Assembly (NCBI GenBank): GCA_025602915.1
Contig: JAHLJZ010000012.1
Span: 427,824 to 491,823 of the forward strand
Direction: 5' to 3'
DNA from: Paraphysoderma sedebokerense
Taxonomy: Eukaryota > Blastocladiomycota > Physodermatomycetes > Physodermatales > Physodermataceae
Length of the DNA stretch: 64,000 bases
In this document: in pieces, positions 36,898 to 48,826 of the stretch
Numbering within the stretch: position 1 is the first letter of the stretch
Layout: each line of letters opens with the position of its first letter
Position numbers and translations under genes: made by a program
Notes under the pieces: model-generated
Databases searched by the model: none
What the model was told of the DNA's origin: nothing
The model's input: the letters and a program-made list of their open reading frames with translations, nothing else

Positions 36898-39731
36898 ATG
36901 GCCCTTAATCATGCCGGATTCTATACCGAAGACACGGCCGAGCTCTATCATATTCCCCTCAAGTCAGTTCATATCCGAGCGCGAATAGTGGACTCTGTCT
37001 CTCTCACTATAATTGAACAAGTCTATCATAACAATACAGAATGCGACTTGGAAGCTATATACAAGTTCCCGATAATTCCTAATGCAGCTGTCTGTGGTTT
37101 TGAATTTGAAGTCAACGGTACCAAAGTGAAGGGTAATGTGGAAGAAGTGTCGAAGGCTAGAACTATGTACGAAGATGCAAAGGTGAAATTCGACAAACTC
37201 AATTTGCTGTGCGATGTTTAGAATCTAATATATATAATCGTTTTACCATTTGCAATTAGAATACATCGAGAATGACGTCTTTGCTTTCGCAAATTGCTGG
37301 AGATGTTTTCCAGCTGAAGGTTGCCAATATCTCTCCAAAGACTGATGTGAAAGTCAAAATCACATACACTCATGAACTTCCCAGCTCATCAATTTCTCCC
37401 GACGAACTTGTCTATACCGTCCCGACCACTATTGCGCCGCGGTATGATCCTAGTCCAAATGAACCAGCCCCTTCAAGCTTGAAGCTCGGAAGCTTTTTGT
37501 ATTTCGGCTCCAAATCGCCGAAATCTTACACTTTAAAATTGACCATTGATGTTCAAATGTCAACCAAAATAAATATGGTATCTTCTAGTACTCATTCCAT
37601 TAAATTTAAACCTGACGCTAGAAGCCCTTGCGTGGGCTGCATCACCTTCGCGAATGCTGATGTGCAGCTAGACAAAGATGTGGTCATCACTTTGACTTCG
37701 GAAAAATTAGATCGACCGACAAGCATTGTCGAAATCGACGAGACTAACAATACAAAATGTGTGATGCTAACGTTCGTACCCAGATTTAAGGTGCAAGAGA
37801 TTAAAACTCCCGAGTTTATATTTTTGATTGATCGGTAAGGGTGAATCTTTCTTTCCAGTAGAGGGTGTGAAAGAAGGACTAATATGGCGTTTTAAAAGAT
37901 CCGGATCGATGAGTGGAAAACCAATTGAAAACACTGCTGTAGCCTTGACTCTATTGCTTCGTTCTCTTCCTCCTGACAGCCTCTTCAATATCGTTTCTTT
38001 CGGCGATACCCATGCATCGCTATTCCCGTTGCCTTCCGCACGGTATACAAGTGAAAATATGACGCAAGCGATGCACTTCTGCTCTCAATTAAAGGCAGAT
38101 ATGGGCGGGACTGAAATATTTAAGTGTCTTCAGACTCTTTTCTCTAGTTGGAGCGGAGGACAGGACACAGGGGGAAAGCGAGATCGACAAATCTTTCTGT
38201 TGACAGATGGCGAAATTTCCAACACCAGTAATGTCATCCACCTTGTGCGGGAAGAATACGAACGAAATCAAACAAGATTCTTTACGCTAGGTATTGGTGA
38301 TTCCGGTATGAATATGCATATTTCATTATTCTTGAGACCACCAGTGAAATAACCATATTCTTAGTCTCCCACGCGCTATGCGACGGTGTTGCGAGGGTTG
38401 GACGAGGAGATGTACAGTATATCATTGGTACAGAGCGCTTAGAGAAAAAAGTTATCGCTTTGTTGAAAAAATCTCTTCATCGAGCCATAGACAACGTTCA
38501 AATTACATGGATTCCAAAAAATGTAGGAGTCATCATACCTTTTGTTTCTTTGAGCGCAAATAGATCATTCTGTCTAACCGATATCAAGTCTGCTGAAAAT
38601 CAGGTGGTTGGTCAGGTACCTCTGCCATATCCTCAATCGAGCTCCGAACCGCCAAAATTACAGCAATCCCCTTTTGTATTACCACCAATTTTTCCAATGA
38701 CCAGATTCACTTGTTACCTTATTGCTCCAACATCTACGACACTCGAATCACCGATTAAATTGGCGGCCGAATCACAGGAAGGAGAATTGAGTGTAGACGT
38801 TTCGCTTAATGCTGATATTGTTCATGGACAAATGATTCATAGGTTGGCGGCAAAGCGGCTTCTTACAGATTTTGAGGACAGAACGTCATATTTGCATGCT
38901 TGGCAAGAATTACATCAGCCTCCCGAAGTGAAGTTGCACGAGTTAGTTTGCCAACAAGCTTTGGACTTGGCCAAAAGATACACTTTAGCTGTTGATCCAC
39001 ACACTTCCTTTGTCGCAATTTCAGAGAGCAACCCTAACATGAATGGAAGCCAGAGGCCGAAACTTTCTGTCGTGGTTCCCTTGATCAATCCTCTTGATGA
39101 CGACATGCTGGTCGCTCAATTCTGCGGTAATGCCAGCCCTGCAGTTGCAGATGGGGGTGGTAAATGTTATTCAGCGCCGCCTAGATCTAAAAAGAAAGCG
39201 GCGTTCGGCCCATCGATTAAATTGCCGAGCATCACGAAGAGTTTTTCAAAACTTAAGTCGAAGAAACAATCTACTGCAAACAGAATCGGACCGCTCACAG
39301 TCCCACGATCATCTCTCCAATCAGCCACCGACAAGACAGAAGTGGAAACTCAGATTCTTGCGATGTTCTTGCAACATCAAAAACTAACTGGTGAGTTCTT
39401 GCACACAAGCCTAAGAGATTTCGTATCGTTTCCAACGATCTCGACGCTTCAGCGCGAAAAGCTTGTGACTTTCAATCCTACATTGAAAGGCTCAGATAAC
39501 GCCGATGTCGAAAATTGTTGGGCGACAATTATAGGGTTACTGTATATGGAAATAAGACTCGAATCAATCAGGGAAGAATGGGTTCTTGTGCACCAAAAAG
39601 CAATGAAATGGATCGTAAAATTTATTAATGTTGGAAAGGAAGGTGACACGGAATCTACGAAAATAAATGATGTGATTGAAGAACTGAAGAAGGAAGCTGA
39701 AGTTTACGTCAAAGTCGGAAAAATATGTTAA
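36898..39731 (+). CDS. VIT and VWA domain protein (VWA5A-like)
   Basis: The start ATG (36898) has a strong AAAATGG context. An N-terminal VIT domain (YHIPLKSVHIRARIVDSVSL, YKFPIIPNAAVCGFEFEVNG) is split by an intron near 37.19-37.26 kb. A VWA domain follows. Its metal-ion (MIDAS) motif is built by splicing: FLIDR from one exon and SGSMSGKPIENT from the next give DRSGSMS. The later MIDAS Thr/Asp fits DMGGTEIF and FLLTDGEISNT. After the VWA come a beta-rich region, a basic linker (PRSKKKAAFGPSIK) and a C-terminal helical domain (ETQILAMFLQHQKLTGEF ... WATIIGLLYMEIRLES) as in VWA5A and related fungal and slime-mould proteins. Cellular role unknown; no signal peptide, so probably intracellular. 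Confidence 0.88.
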
Positions 39732-39833
39732 CACTTTGTTGAAGGTTATGAATCAGTGTCCGATGTATTGATCCACCCATGACAACACCGCATACGTAAC
39801 TGTATTAGACCAAATATTTGGTATATTAATAAA

Positions 39834-41979
39834 TTAAACCATTTTTCCATGGTTCCGCCCCATTAATACGTCCTTCAATTCTCTAATTACCCCTTCTGAC
39901 GGAGCCTTTTCTGCTCGTGCTTGTACCTACATTGAAATGAATGAGTTCGTTTAAGCATTTTGACGGCATACTTTTGTGATTTTACCAACCTCAAACTCAC
40001 GCTTCTGTCGCTGCAACTTGATTCGTTCTGCCCTCGATAATCTTGGATTTGAGGCCTTATTAAGAGTCTGTCAGTCATCGTTTATCTCAGAAGAGCTAAC
40101 ATGACAACCCAACATACTTCGGAAACTACATTATCGCCGGCCACTGCTTCTACCATAAAACCGTCCTCGTCCAATTTGATGATTGATTCATTTTCCTTTG
40201 TACAATCAAACAGAATCTGAGGAACCTTAACGTCAGACCTTGCGGCTAATTCTTCGAGGTTATTGTCAACTGTTTCCACTGTTCTCTCTGACGAGTGGCG
40301 TAATTCATGAAGACTTTTAGCTTCGTCAGATAGGACGACAGCATACTTTATATCGGCGGATATGGAAGTCAATAAATCCGACATTTCGTGTTGAGAATCA
40401 ATATCTGCAATTTCATCATTCGAAAAGCGTGAATGCATTGCTTTCAATGCAACATGAATCTTGAACTTAGCAGTCTGTAGATGATTATCTAAAATTAATA
40501 GTTTTTGAGAAGCGTTGGCGATATTGGAGGGTATTTGTGTCTGATTTTGGGCTGACGAAGAATTTTCGGTAATTAATTTCGATGAGAAATCTAGTTTGAA
40601 AGGGACACGTTAGCCATCGACTAGCCGAATCCCGGTGAAAATCACAACCACACCAAACTCATACTCTTCCGCGCGCTGGATATCGTGAATCGCTATCTCC
40701 AACTTCTCAGATAAGCCGTCAATGCAGGATGTCAAGAACGCCAAATTCCGCTCATATGCTTCTGTTACACTCTTTGTTACGTTGTAGATCGAGTCGGCGA
40801 AGATATCCATCAAAGCTCTGACCACATGAACCCCATGTTTTAACTGCTCAAGCGAATCGGCAATATCTTGGAGACGCTGATTTCCAATTGCCAGCACCTC
40901 CTCCACAGAGAATTGGACAACTTCATCGAGTTCGTTCTGGAATTGTAGACTTGAACATTTTGCTATCTTTTGCAAGTTGTTCATGTACGATGTAACTATT
41001 TCTTCGACTGAAGATGAGAGTTGGCGGCGAAGATGAGCACATTGCTTGTTGGCCGATGAATGACGATCGATTCTGCTTATCGGAGGCATTGGATTCGAAC
41101 TACAAGAATTATTAGAAACCAAATGCGGGAGGGGGATTTGATTAGGAATACAATTTACTATCGATATCCACGGCTTATTAATTCAATTTCTTGGACTCGA
41201 CGTATTGATTTATTGAACGATGCGCACAGTGTAGCCGAAAGCAAACTGTACTGATCTAATGCAACAAGGAAACACTTTCGCTGTCTGTCGAACGAGCCTA
41301 TTTCCTGAGGAGAGAGTGCACATTAGCAACAGCGTTGTCGCAGTATATCTGACATGTTACTTACCATAACGCTTCTTTTGAGTACCCAAAAAGTCGGTAC
41401 GGCTAGGCTGCCCAAAAGCCATTTTGGGGGTCTTAAATTTCGGTCCAAAAAGAATCTCGGAGCCAAATTCGGCTTCAAGAATATGAATGTCGCAGATGCC
41501 ATAGTAATAAATAATAATATAGACTTGTCTAAATAATTTCGTGGGCTGGGGTTGAAATGTCTTCTGTGATCATGTAAAATTCTATAAGTCTCTTCCTGCA
41601 GCTTCCGTATCTCTGAAGGTTCTTCATCCCTGCTGTGGAAGATTTCGACCTAGTAGTAATAGTTGTGGCAGACCGATCAACAAATTTGATATTATCTCTG
41701 AACCAATTTCTTGCATATTTAACCTGATAACGTACCATTAAACTAGAGAGCTGCGTCGGAAGTTCTTTGATCTTCTCGACCAACACCGAGAAGTATCCTG
41801 TTCGGCCATTATTGCTGGCTCTCGGCTCTTTAACAAATTGGTCGTCTGCGCTAATTTCTGAAGTTCGAAATAGTATAAGCCAAAATTCGCTGATCCATTT
41901 ATAGGATTGTCAAGCACATACCGTGCAGGTATTCGGCTAAGGGAGAATCACTATAAACGACTGCTTCAGGGCCCGGCAT
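39834..41979 (-). CDS. Vezatin-like myosin-binding membrane protein (VezA type)
   Basis: Fungal VezA promotes dynein-driven early-endosome movement; animal vezatin binds myosin VIIA at junctions. The start exon reads MPGPEAVVYSDSPLAEYLH, in the style of fungal VezA. Two hydrophobic stretches, ILLFITMASATFIFLKP and WLLGSLAVPTFWVL, form a membrane hairpin, and splice in phase to GSFDRQRKCFLVALDQYSLL. The hallmark myosin-binding block SIRRVQEIELISRGYR-YSNPMPPISRI is joined across an intron and followed by helical coiled-coil segments. The C-terminal exons (SRAERIKLQRQKREFE, EKAPSEGVIRELKDVL) match the conserved vezatin tail. The stop used is 39834-39836, chosen because the last exon joins in phase zero. 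Six or so introns. Confidence 0.82.
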
Positions 41980-42269
41980 ACTAGGCGACTAAAGAAATGA
42001 TATAGTGCAATCAGCACCGAAGAAATTAAAAGCAACAGACAGTGGCGGCGGATAGTTTGAAATTAAACGAAAATTGCACGACAGATATCGTTAGGTTGTC
42101 GGTGAAGTGAGCCGCCCTGGCGCTGCGCCGGAATAATTCTATGCACCAACTTAAGTTTCCCCTATCACCACAAAACTTAGCAAATGCATCAGAGAAGTTG
42201 AGAATTGGAGGGCCATGAGAAAATATGAAAATCGATGAATATATTTCTTTATCTTTACAAAAAACGATA

Positions 42270-44316
42270 TCACCATCGTTTTCTGTCCCGATCCCGTCGA
42301 ACTTCGTCATTTCTACCCCTATCGGAGTCTCTTCCTTTATTCCAATTTCCACTTCCACCACCAGGCTTAAATACTTTACTTATTCCCTTCCCACTCTTCT
42401 CTCTTTCCATTTTCTTCTGTCTCTCGACTTCCATTGCCTGTTCTTTCCGTTCCCTTGGGTCAATCACCACAAAATCATTCACGTCGTCCCGCTTCTTCAT
42501 TAAATCTTTTCCTTTATAATCCTTTTCAAAAACTAAAGTGTGCGTTAACCAACCTTCATCTGTTGCTGCATCTTCTTGTCCAAATGAGTCGAAGCAGGAA
42601 AGGCAATTGGGGACGCCATGCAGGAAACAAGTCTTGGCATTTGACGATGTTGATGAGGATGAAGGTGTTTTGCGCTCGGACTTTGATCGCGAAGAGGATC
42701 CTGATGTCATTTTTGCTTTGAATGATTCGAGTTGTGCGAGAACCTACGATTGTAATGCTTGTTAAACTTAACGTAATATATCCTCAGATAATGACTGCTA
42801 CATACATCAATTCCTTCTTTCTTTTCTTTTTTGCCAGCGGCGTATTTTAACCGTTCCTGCTCGACATAAGATAACTTTTTCTCTTTCTTACTTCTCTCCA
42901 TTTTCTCTGAATTTCGAAGCTCACTATCCTCGGTATCTCTCTTGCTCATGAGGTCCCTTTTGAGAGACTCGATTTCGGACTTGACATCGTGACTGGGAAG
43001 TAGCAAATATCAACATAAATGTAGAAAAGGAGGGATCAGTATACAAGCGTGACATACTTCGCATTAGTTTCTTTCCTCCTCTTCGATTCACTTTGATCAT
43101 CTCTTTTATCCTCCTTTCTATGCGCTTTCCGCTTCAGTTTTTCTCGCATTTTTCGATCAAAATCATGGACATCTTCATCGGAGGCCTCCTCTCCCTCCCG
43201 CATTTGACGTTCTGCCGCTTCCCGAACTCGTTCCTTCGCTTGGTTCGCATTGTCAATCTTTTCTGCTTCGGACTGAAAACAATTTCATTAGGTCTCAGCA
43301 AAAAACAAAAATGAAATTGCTGTAAAGACAAATTACCAACTTCTCCACATCAACAGCAACTTGCTTACTTAACCTAGCATCGTTTTCCAATACATCATGG
43401 CTACTCCGGATCTTACTTTTTTCGTTACTCAACAATTTTTCTTCTTGTTCAGCCTCATCTCCAAATGACAGCAGTTTGACATTCTTTTTCGCTTTTTTCT
43501 TCATTTCTTTCTTCTTTTGCTCCTCGGCCGCGGTCTGCCTAGCCAACTCTTGAGCTCGCTTTTCAGCAGCTGTAATCCGAGGAATGATGTCGTCAAAAGG
43601 ATTTAACAGTATTTCAGTACTCAATATTTTCGGTGGGTACATAGGTCGATCATTGTCGTCTACTTCTTGATTCGCCATTTCCATAACATTGAAAAGAGTA
43701 TCACCGACAATCTATGTTGAGGCAGTAGTGGGCAATTATGTTCCTTTGTTACCATAGCACGAATGAAAATATTACCTTTCCAAATATTGTGTGTTTTCCT
43801 TGCAACTCTTCGGTTTTATCCAAAGTTATAAAAAATTGACTCAAATTATCCGCTGAAGCGACTAACCCTCTCCTAACGAATCGGAGTCGAGAGTGAATTT
43901 CCGGTTGCATCGGTTCATCGTAAATTGATTCTCCTCCTAGATGAATCGTACAGAATATGTGGATATATTAAATCTATGTAGAATGTATGTGCTTTTTAAT
44001 CCTTCCATTGATAAACCAAAACAAAAATAAGCGCTATCGGATGGAATTGGATCTGACAACGAGAACATGAGGCCAAAGAAAGGGCATCAACATTACCTTC
44101 GCCAGTTCCAGTGGGATCACCACCTTGTATTATAAATCCCGGTATCAAGCGATGAAATATAGTATTATCGTAGAATCCTTCCAGACAGAGCTGAATAAAG
44201 TTTCGACAAGTTTTAGGCGCTTCCTTCGTCCATAACTCGATATCGACGTCACCCTTAGTGGTATGTAGGACAACCTTCCCTCTTGTTAGAGGCTCTTGGA
44301 TGTATATGCTACTCAT
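42270..44316 (-). CDS. CWC27: Spliceosome-associated cyclophilin CWC27
   Basis: Peptidyl-prolyl isomerase-like component of the Bact spliceosome. The N-terminal cyclophilin domain starts MSSIYIQEPLTRGKVVLHTT and includes NFIQLCLEGFYDNTIFHRLI and PGFIIQGGDPTGTGEG. The later exon gives RRGLVASADNLSQFFITLDK and EELQGKHTIFGK. The position of the active-site Trp of cyclophilin A (TEWLDGKH) is Glu here (TEELQGKH), as in human CWC27, so isomerase activity is doubtful. The rest is the CWC27-specific tail: LNPFDDIIPRITAAEKRAQE, KLLSFGDEAEQEE, and the conserved closing block DEGWLTHTLVFEKDYKGKDL with VIDPRERKEQ. It ends in a basic RDRKRW. Divergent from derlin with 243 bases between starts. Confidence 0.95.
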
Positions 44317-44559
44317 CGATGCTAAAAGACCGCAGGAAAGAGTTGCGCGGTTGATGCTGATTCAAATGTATCATCAGCCAAGTCGGACACAAATGAGGAA
44401 GAGCCACGTTCAGTTTGCATCCACCACAATCACCGTCTGTCGACATTATACATACACATTCTGTCTCGTCTTCCTCGGATATATCTGTCGTCAGCAGCAC
44501 TCAACTACACTCTGCTAGTCGTATCCCTATTGTAGCAGTCTATTTCGTCTCATTTCGCA

Positions 44560-45834
44560 ATGGCAGACAGAATCGAATCATGGTATTTTGAAACCCCTCC
44601 AATCACTCGAACCTATGCCACCGCCAGTTTTATAATATCATTACTTTGTGTATGTTGGTTTGCAATTTGTTAGTCTTGCAGTTTGATTTAAGTAAGCTAA
44701 CGCTACCCTCTTCTCCCGTGGCTCTATAATGAATAAAATTGTGATGTTCGAATGAATTTGGAATGGGTATTCCACATCAGCAACTTCGAATGCTTTCGCC
44801 ATTTCATCTCCACTTCAGTTGGGAACTGATATTTTACGGCCGGCAGGTAAAGTGGACCTCGATGACCAACAGCAATTGCGATTTGAAATAGACATGTATC
44901 TAACTCGCCTCTGACTTGCCCATGTCCACGTTCGTTTATGTAGTATTGGAGATTAATGACGAATTTTTTCTTCTTCGGAACATTCGGACTTGATTTTCTA
45001 TTTCATATGTTTTATTTGTATCCTTTTTTTCAATTGATTTGAATAACTGTTTTAGCACTATAAATCGTGAACGCCTTACATTCCTTGACTACTCTTTTAG
45101 AACTCGATATTGTAGGATGCTCGAAGAAGGTTCATTTCGAGGACGGCCCGCTGATTTCTTGTACATGCTTTTCCTCGGAGCTGTATCCATTACTCTCATT
45201 GCACCCTTTTTACCTCGATATTCCCTTCCATTTCTTGGCTCACCGCTCACCTTTATGATGGTTTACATTTGGGCTCGACGAAATCCGTTCATTCACTTGA
45301 ACTATCTGGGACTGTTTGTATTTCAGGCTCCTTATCTACCTTGGGTTCTTCTGAGTTTTAGTTTGCTATTGAGCCACGGATGGCCGACGGGGGATCTAGT
45401 AGGAATAGCGGTGGGACATGTTTACTGGTTTTTGGAGGACGTATATCCAAGGATGCTGGACAGTCAAGGAAATAGAAGAGGAAAAGTTCTCAAGACTCCT
45501 TGGTTCTTGTAAGTCCTTGTCTTCAATTTTTCTTTTCAATCCTTGTATTATGCCACTTTTCTTACCGATATTTTCATTGGAAAGTCAACGAATATTTCAA
45601 ACACGAGACCATGAAGATATTTCCATTCCGTCAGAACCGGCTGTTGAACCGGAACCAAGCGGAGCTGATAGTACATCTCCGACACCCGCGTCGAACACTA
45701 ATCCATCCAACACTACTGATACTTCCTCTACAAATGTATCTGCAGGAGAAGAAACTAGGCGGAACGAAGCAAACTCTGAAACTGCGGACGAGCGACGAGG
45801 GGCAGATGAAGGGCAGCGGCTGCGAACTATGTAA
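44560..45834 (+). CDS. Derlin, ER-associated degradation pseudo-rhomboid
   Basis: Polytopic ER protein that moves misfolded proteins to the cytosol for proteasomal degradation. The start exon gives MADRIESWYFETPPITRTYA. Later exons supply the WR motif and luminal loop (WRLMTNFFFFGTFGLDFLFH), RYCRMLEEGSFRGRPADFLY, MMVYIWARRNPFIHLNYLG, FQAPYLPWVLLSFSLLLSHG and GIAVGHVYWFLEDVYP. This is closest to derlin-2/3. The rhomboid catalytic Ser/His pair is not expected in derlins. The acidic Ser/Thr-rich C-terminal tail ends ADEGQRLRTM, close to the GEGQRL core of the SHP box that binds p97/Cdc48 in derlin-2, though the upstream aromatic is missing. The spliced tail exon joins at TPWF-FQRIF in phase. Confidence 0.94.
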
Positions 45835-46512
45835 ATAGGTAACTCTTATAACAGAAAAACAGTCAAAATAAATTTTTATATTATATATTATTCATGCTAC
45901 CTCGCTTGTGAGTCTATTGAGAGTTTTCCCCTCAGTTGGCGCGGCGAAAAGTGGATCCAGTTATCACTTTTATTAGAGCCTCCATCAGAAACTGGGGACG
46001 AAATACATGAATCGCTGTACATCGCAATACCTTATACCATCGCTCTGTTTGGCTCCATCAGCCAACTCTCAGGAATGATAGATCGCTCTCAAGTGATAAG
46101 TATTTAGCTACCACATTGGCTATCAGTCAGCAAGAGCGATAAGACCATGATTGACTTTGGAGGGGCGGGAATGTCGCTTGCACATTCTAAAGTGACTTTC
46201 GCTATCCAAGTCAAACAAGCAATGACGCCTCAAAACGTCTGGAAACAGATCAGAAAAGGATTCAACTATAAAAAGTTAATTAGGTAACTTGATTGTCTAC
46301 AAAGTCGCACTACAAAAATACATATGAACCCGGCCCAACAAAATTATACCAGGATGTCTGACTACAATAAACTACATACAATCTTTGATACAGATATTAC
46401 AGGAGAGGTATTCCAGATCTATCGGAAACCTGTGGTGGCGGTTTCTAGTACACCTTCGAGCCGAAATTATCCACAAAAATGCTTCAAAACTGAGAGCCCA
46501 ACAGTTATTAAT
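45835..46512. other. Convergent intergenic region, derlin / Sel1 protein
   Basis: Two 3' ends meet here. Nothing else supportable; an 80-codon open frame at 46324 overlaps the Sel1 gene antisense and looks like a shadow. Confidence 0.5.
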
Positions 46513-48826
46513 CTAGGCACACAAAGCAGCGCCCTCTACAACTTCAACCGTTTGTCCACTCGGTAGTTCTACGGTTGTTGTCATTCTTTGACAATGTTCC
46601 CAAACACAGCATCTCATTATTAGCAGACTAAGCCATTCATTTAACATGGATTCGCTAGTGGTTTGAGAAGTCGAGCGATCTTCTCCATTTTCGTTATCAC
46701 CAATCGCTTTGGTTAACCACATAACTGCTTTTCGTAAATCACGCTCGCAACCGCATCCGTTTTCGTAACACCAAGCGAGATTGATACAGGCACTTGTATA
46801 TCCCTGTTCTGCAGCTTTTGTGTACCAGTAAACGGATTCGATGGGGTTCGGTGTGGTGCCAATACCAAGTTGAAGAAAGTAGGCCAATTTGTTCTGAGCA
46901 CCGGCATGACCTAAGCGAGAGAAGGAGTGAGTAAAACTGTAGACAAAGGGTGAGTAGAAATTGCTGTAGTAAATTACCTTGCTCAGCAGCCCTCTTGTAC
47001 CATTTTACAGCTTCTTTTTCATCTTTGTCGACACCAACGCCACCGGCGTAGCACCATCCAAGGTTGTGTTCTGCCCAAGGATTTCCCCACTCGGCAGCTC
47101 TCCTATACCATTCTACGGCTTTCCCTTCGTTCTTTTCGACACCCAAGCCTTCTTCGTAGAAATATCCTAAACTATTCGCGGCCAATGCATTGCCTAATTC
47201 GGCGGCTTTCAGATACCAACTGAAGGCTTCTTCATAACTTTTACCGACTCCAATTCCTTCTTCAAAACAGTATCCAACATTGTACATGGCAACTGTTTCT
47301 CCAAGATTAGCGGCGAGAAGATAATATTTGAGAGCCAATGTCGGATTTCGCGGCAATCCGAAACCTTCGCCGTGGCAGTATCCAAGGATTCCATATCCTC
47401 TGGGATGTTGCTGAAGGGCTGAAAGTGTATAATAGTGCACCGCCATCGTTGGAGATCGTTGAACAGCTACGCCATCATGATAGCAAGTACCTAGTGAATA
47501 TTGAGAGGCTGGAGGAGCATATAAACAACGAAGCGGTCACTAATGTGTTTGGAAACAAGATTCGTACACGAAAAGGAACAAACCTGCGTCGCCGACAACT
47601 TCACTTGCCCATTTTAACCAACCGACACTGCCTTCTTCGCGTAGTTCATCCCAAACAGCCTGTGGTATCTGCTCTTTGGGCAAAGAAATCACATCAATTT
47701 CTTCGGCGGAATCCCGCAATTTTTGGTTGGTCGTTGTCGATTTCAATAAAGTCGACATTTTAGCTCTGGTAGCCGCTTGAAGTTCAGTCACCCTTGCCGT
47801 CCACAGCGAGGCTTCACCTCGATCCATTCTTACATTTGGGCGACCATAGCGTCGGAGGAAGGCAAGTCGCAACATGGCCAAGCCGTTTGGTTTGGAATGG
47901 GGGGTCACTTGCGATGCCGTATTCGTCGATGACGAAGATGCAGATAATGAAGATGATGTGGAAGCAGAGGAAGAAGATGATGATGAAGAATTGGAGTCAA
48001 TAGACATATTAGAAAGAGAGATCGATGCGGACAATAGGACGGTCGACGGGGCGAGTTCAGGGTGGATGGTTGGGATGTCGAGCTCAGTTGCAAACGAAGG
48101 GGCGGGGGAAGCGCAAGGGGAGGATACGGGAGATGGATAATTGGTCGTATCGATGGGTGAGGGAGTGAATGCTTGAGGTTCGGTATTCTGTGGCTGAGCG
48201 GAGAGCAAATAATAATATTCGGACATTTTGAATGATTGAGGGACTCCGAGTCCAAATTCGTAACAAAAACCTATCAGTGCCAGCGACTGAAGTGACATAA
48301 AATTAGTACTTTGAAAAAGTATAGTAGAATCAAGGTAAAACTTTTGACATATGTGTCAACAGCTTTGACTTACCATAGTGCAACCACTTTCGGCGGACTT
48401 TCTGAAACATTCGACTGCATACTTTTCGTTCTTCCTTTCCACGCCATCTATTCCAAACAAGTACTTTTCGCCTTCTCGTCTCCACTCTTTTGAAGATTTT
48501 TCCAGTCTTTTCCTCTTGACTTTATAAGAGTGTTGGGCGACGGCCCTCCTGGATTTCTTCCATAGCGAAGTGTAGAGCGGGGCCTTCCTGAGGGCGATGT
48601 GTGGACGAGAGACCCTTGAATGCAGGAGAAGCGGGGAGGAAGGGAAGGAGGAGAATTGCTGGTTGGAGAGGGAGTTTTTGCCCTTGAAGGCGGGGATGGG
48701 GTCGGAGGAAGGGTGTGAGGAGGTGGTGGGTGAGTTTGGAGGTGAGGAGGTTGAATTGAGGGAGGGGGCGTGGGACTGGTGGATGGAGAGGGATGGTTTC
48801 CTCGTCGAGAGCTGATGATCCTGCAT
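46513..48826 (-). CDS. Sel1-like repeat protein
   Basis: Alpha-solenoid adaptor built of Sel1-like repeats. About nine repeats are visible over four exons: KYLFGIDGVERKNEKYAVEC, GFCYEFGLGVPQSFKMSEYY, GYCHGEGFGLPRNPTLALKY, GYCFEEGIGVGKSYEEAFSW, GYFYEEGLGVEKNEGKAVEW, GWCYAGGVGVDKDEKEAVKW, and others further on, ending ENGCGCERDLRKAVMWLTKA. The G-x-G-V consensus and 36-residue spacing are typical. Such proteins include chitin-synthase activators (Chs4/Skt5) and ERAD adaptors (Hrd3), but no signal peptide or CAAX box is seen, so I do not assign either. The N terminus (ATG 48826) and the first long inter-repeat loop are Ser/Pro-rich; the loop has a run of eight Ser encoded by a TCN/AGC microsatellite at about 47.93-48.0 kb. 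Confidence 0.85.

Noticed and set aside
36696-36908. Open frame before the VIT/VWA gene as an alternative N terminus
   Set aside because: Out of frame with the VIT domain and without a suitable donor; ATG 36898 has a good context.
41085-41105. tRNA B-box-like GTTCGAATCC on the minus strand
   Set aside because: It lies in the coding frame of vezatin and no A box or cloverleaf is found around it.
42225-42765. Several plus-strand open frames rich in Phe, Leu and Ser
   Set aside because: Antisense shadows of the Lys/Arg/Glu-rich CWC27 tail.
46513-48826. Chitin-synthase activator (Chs4/Skt5) assignment
   Set aside because: Sel1 repeats alone are not specific and the C terminus lacks a CAAX box.
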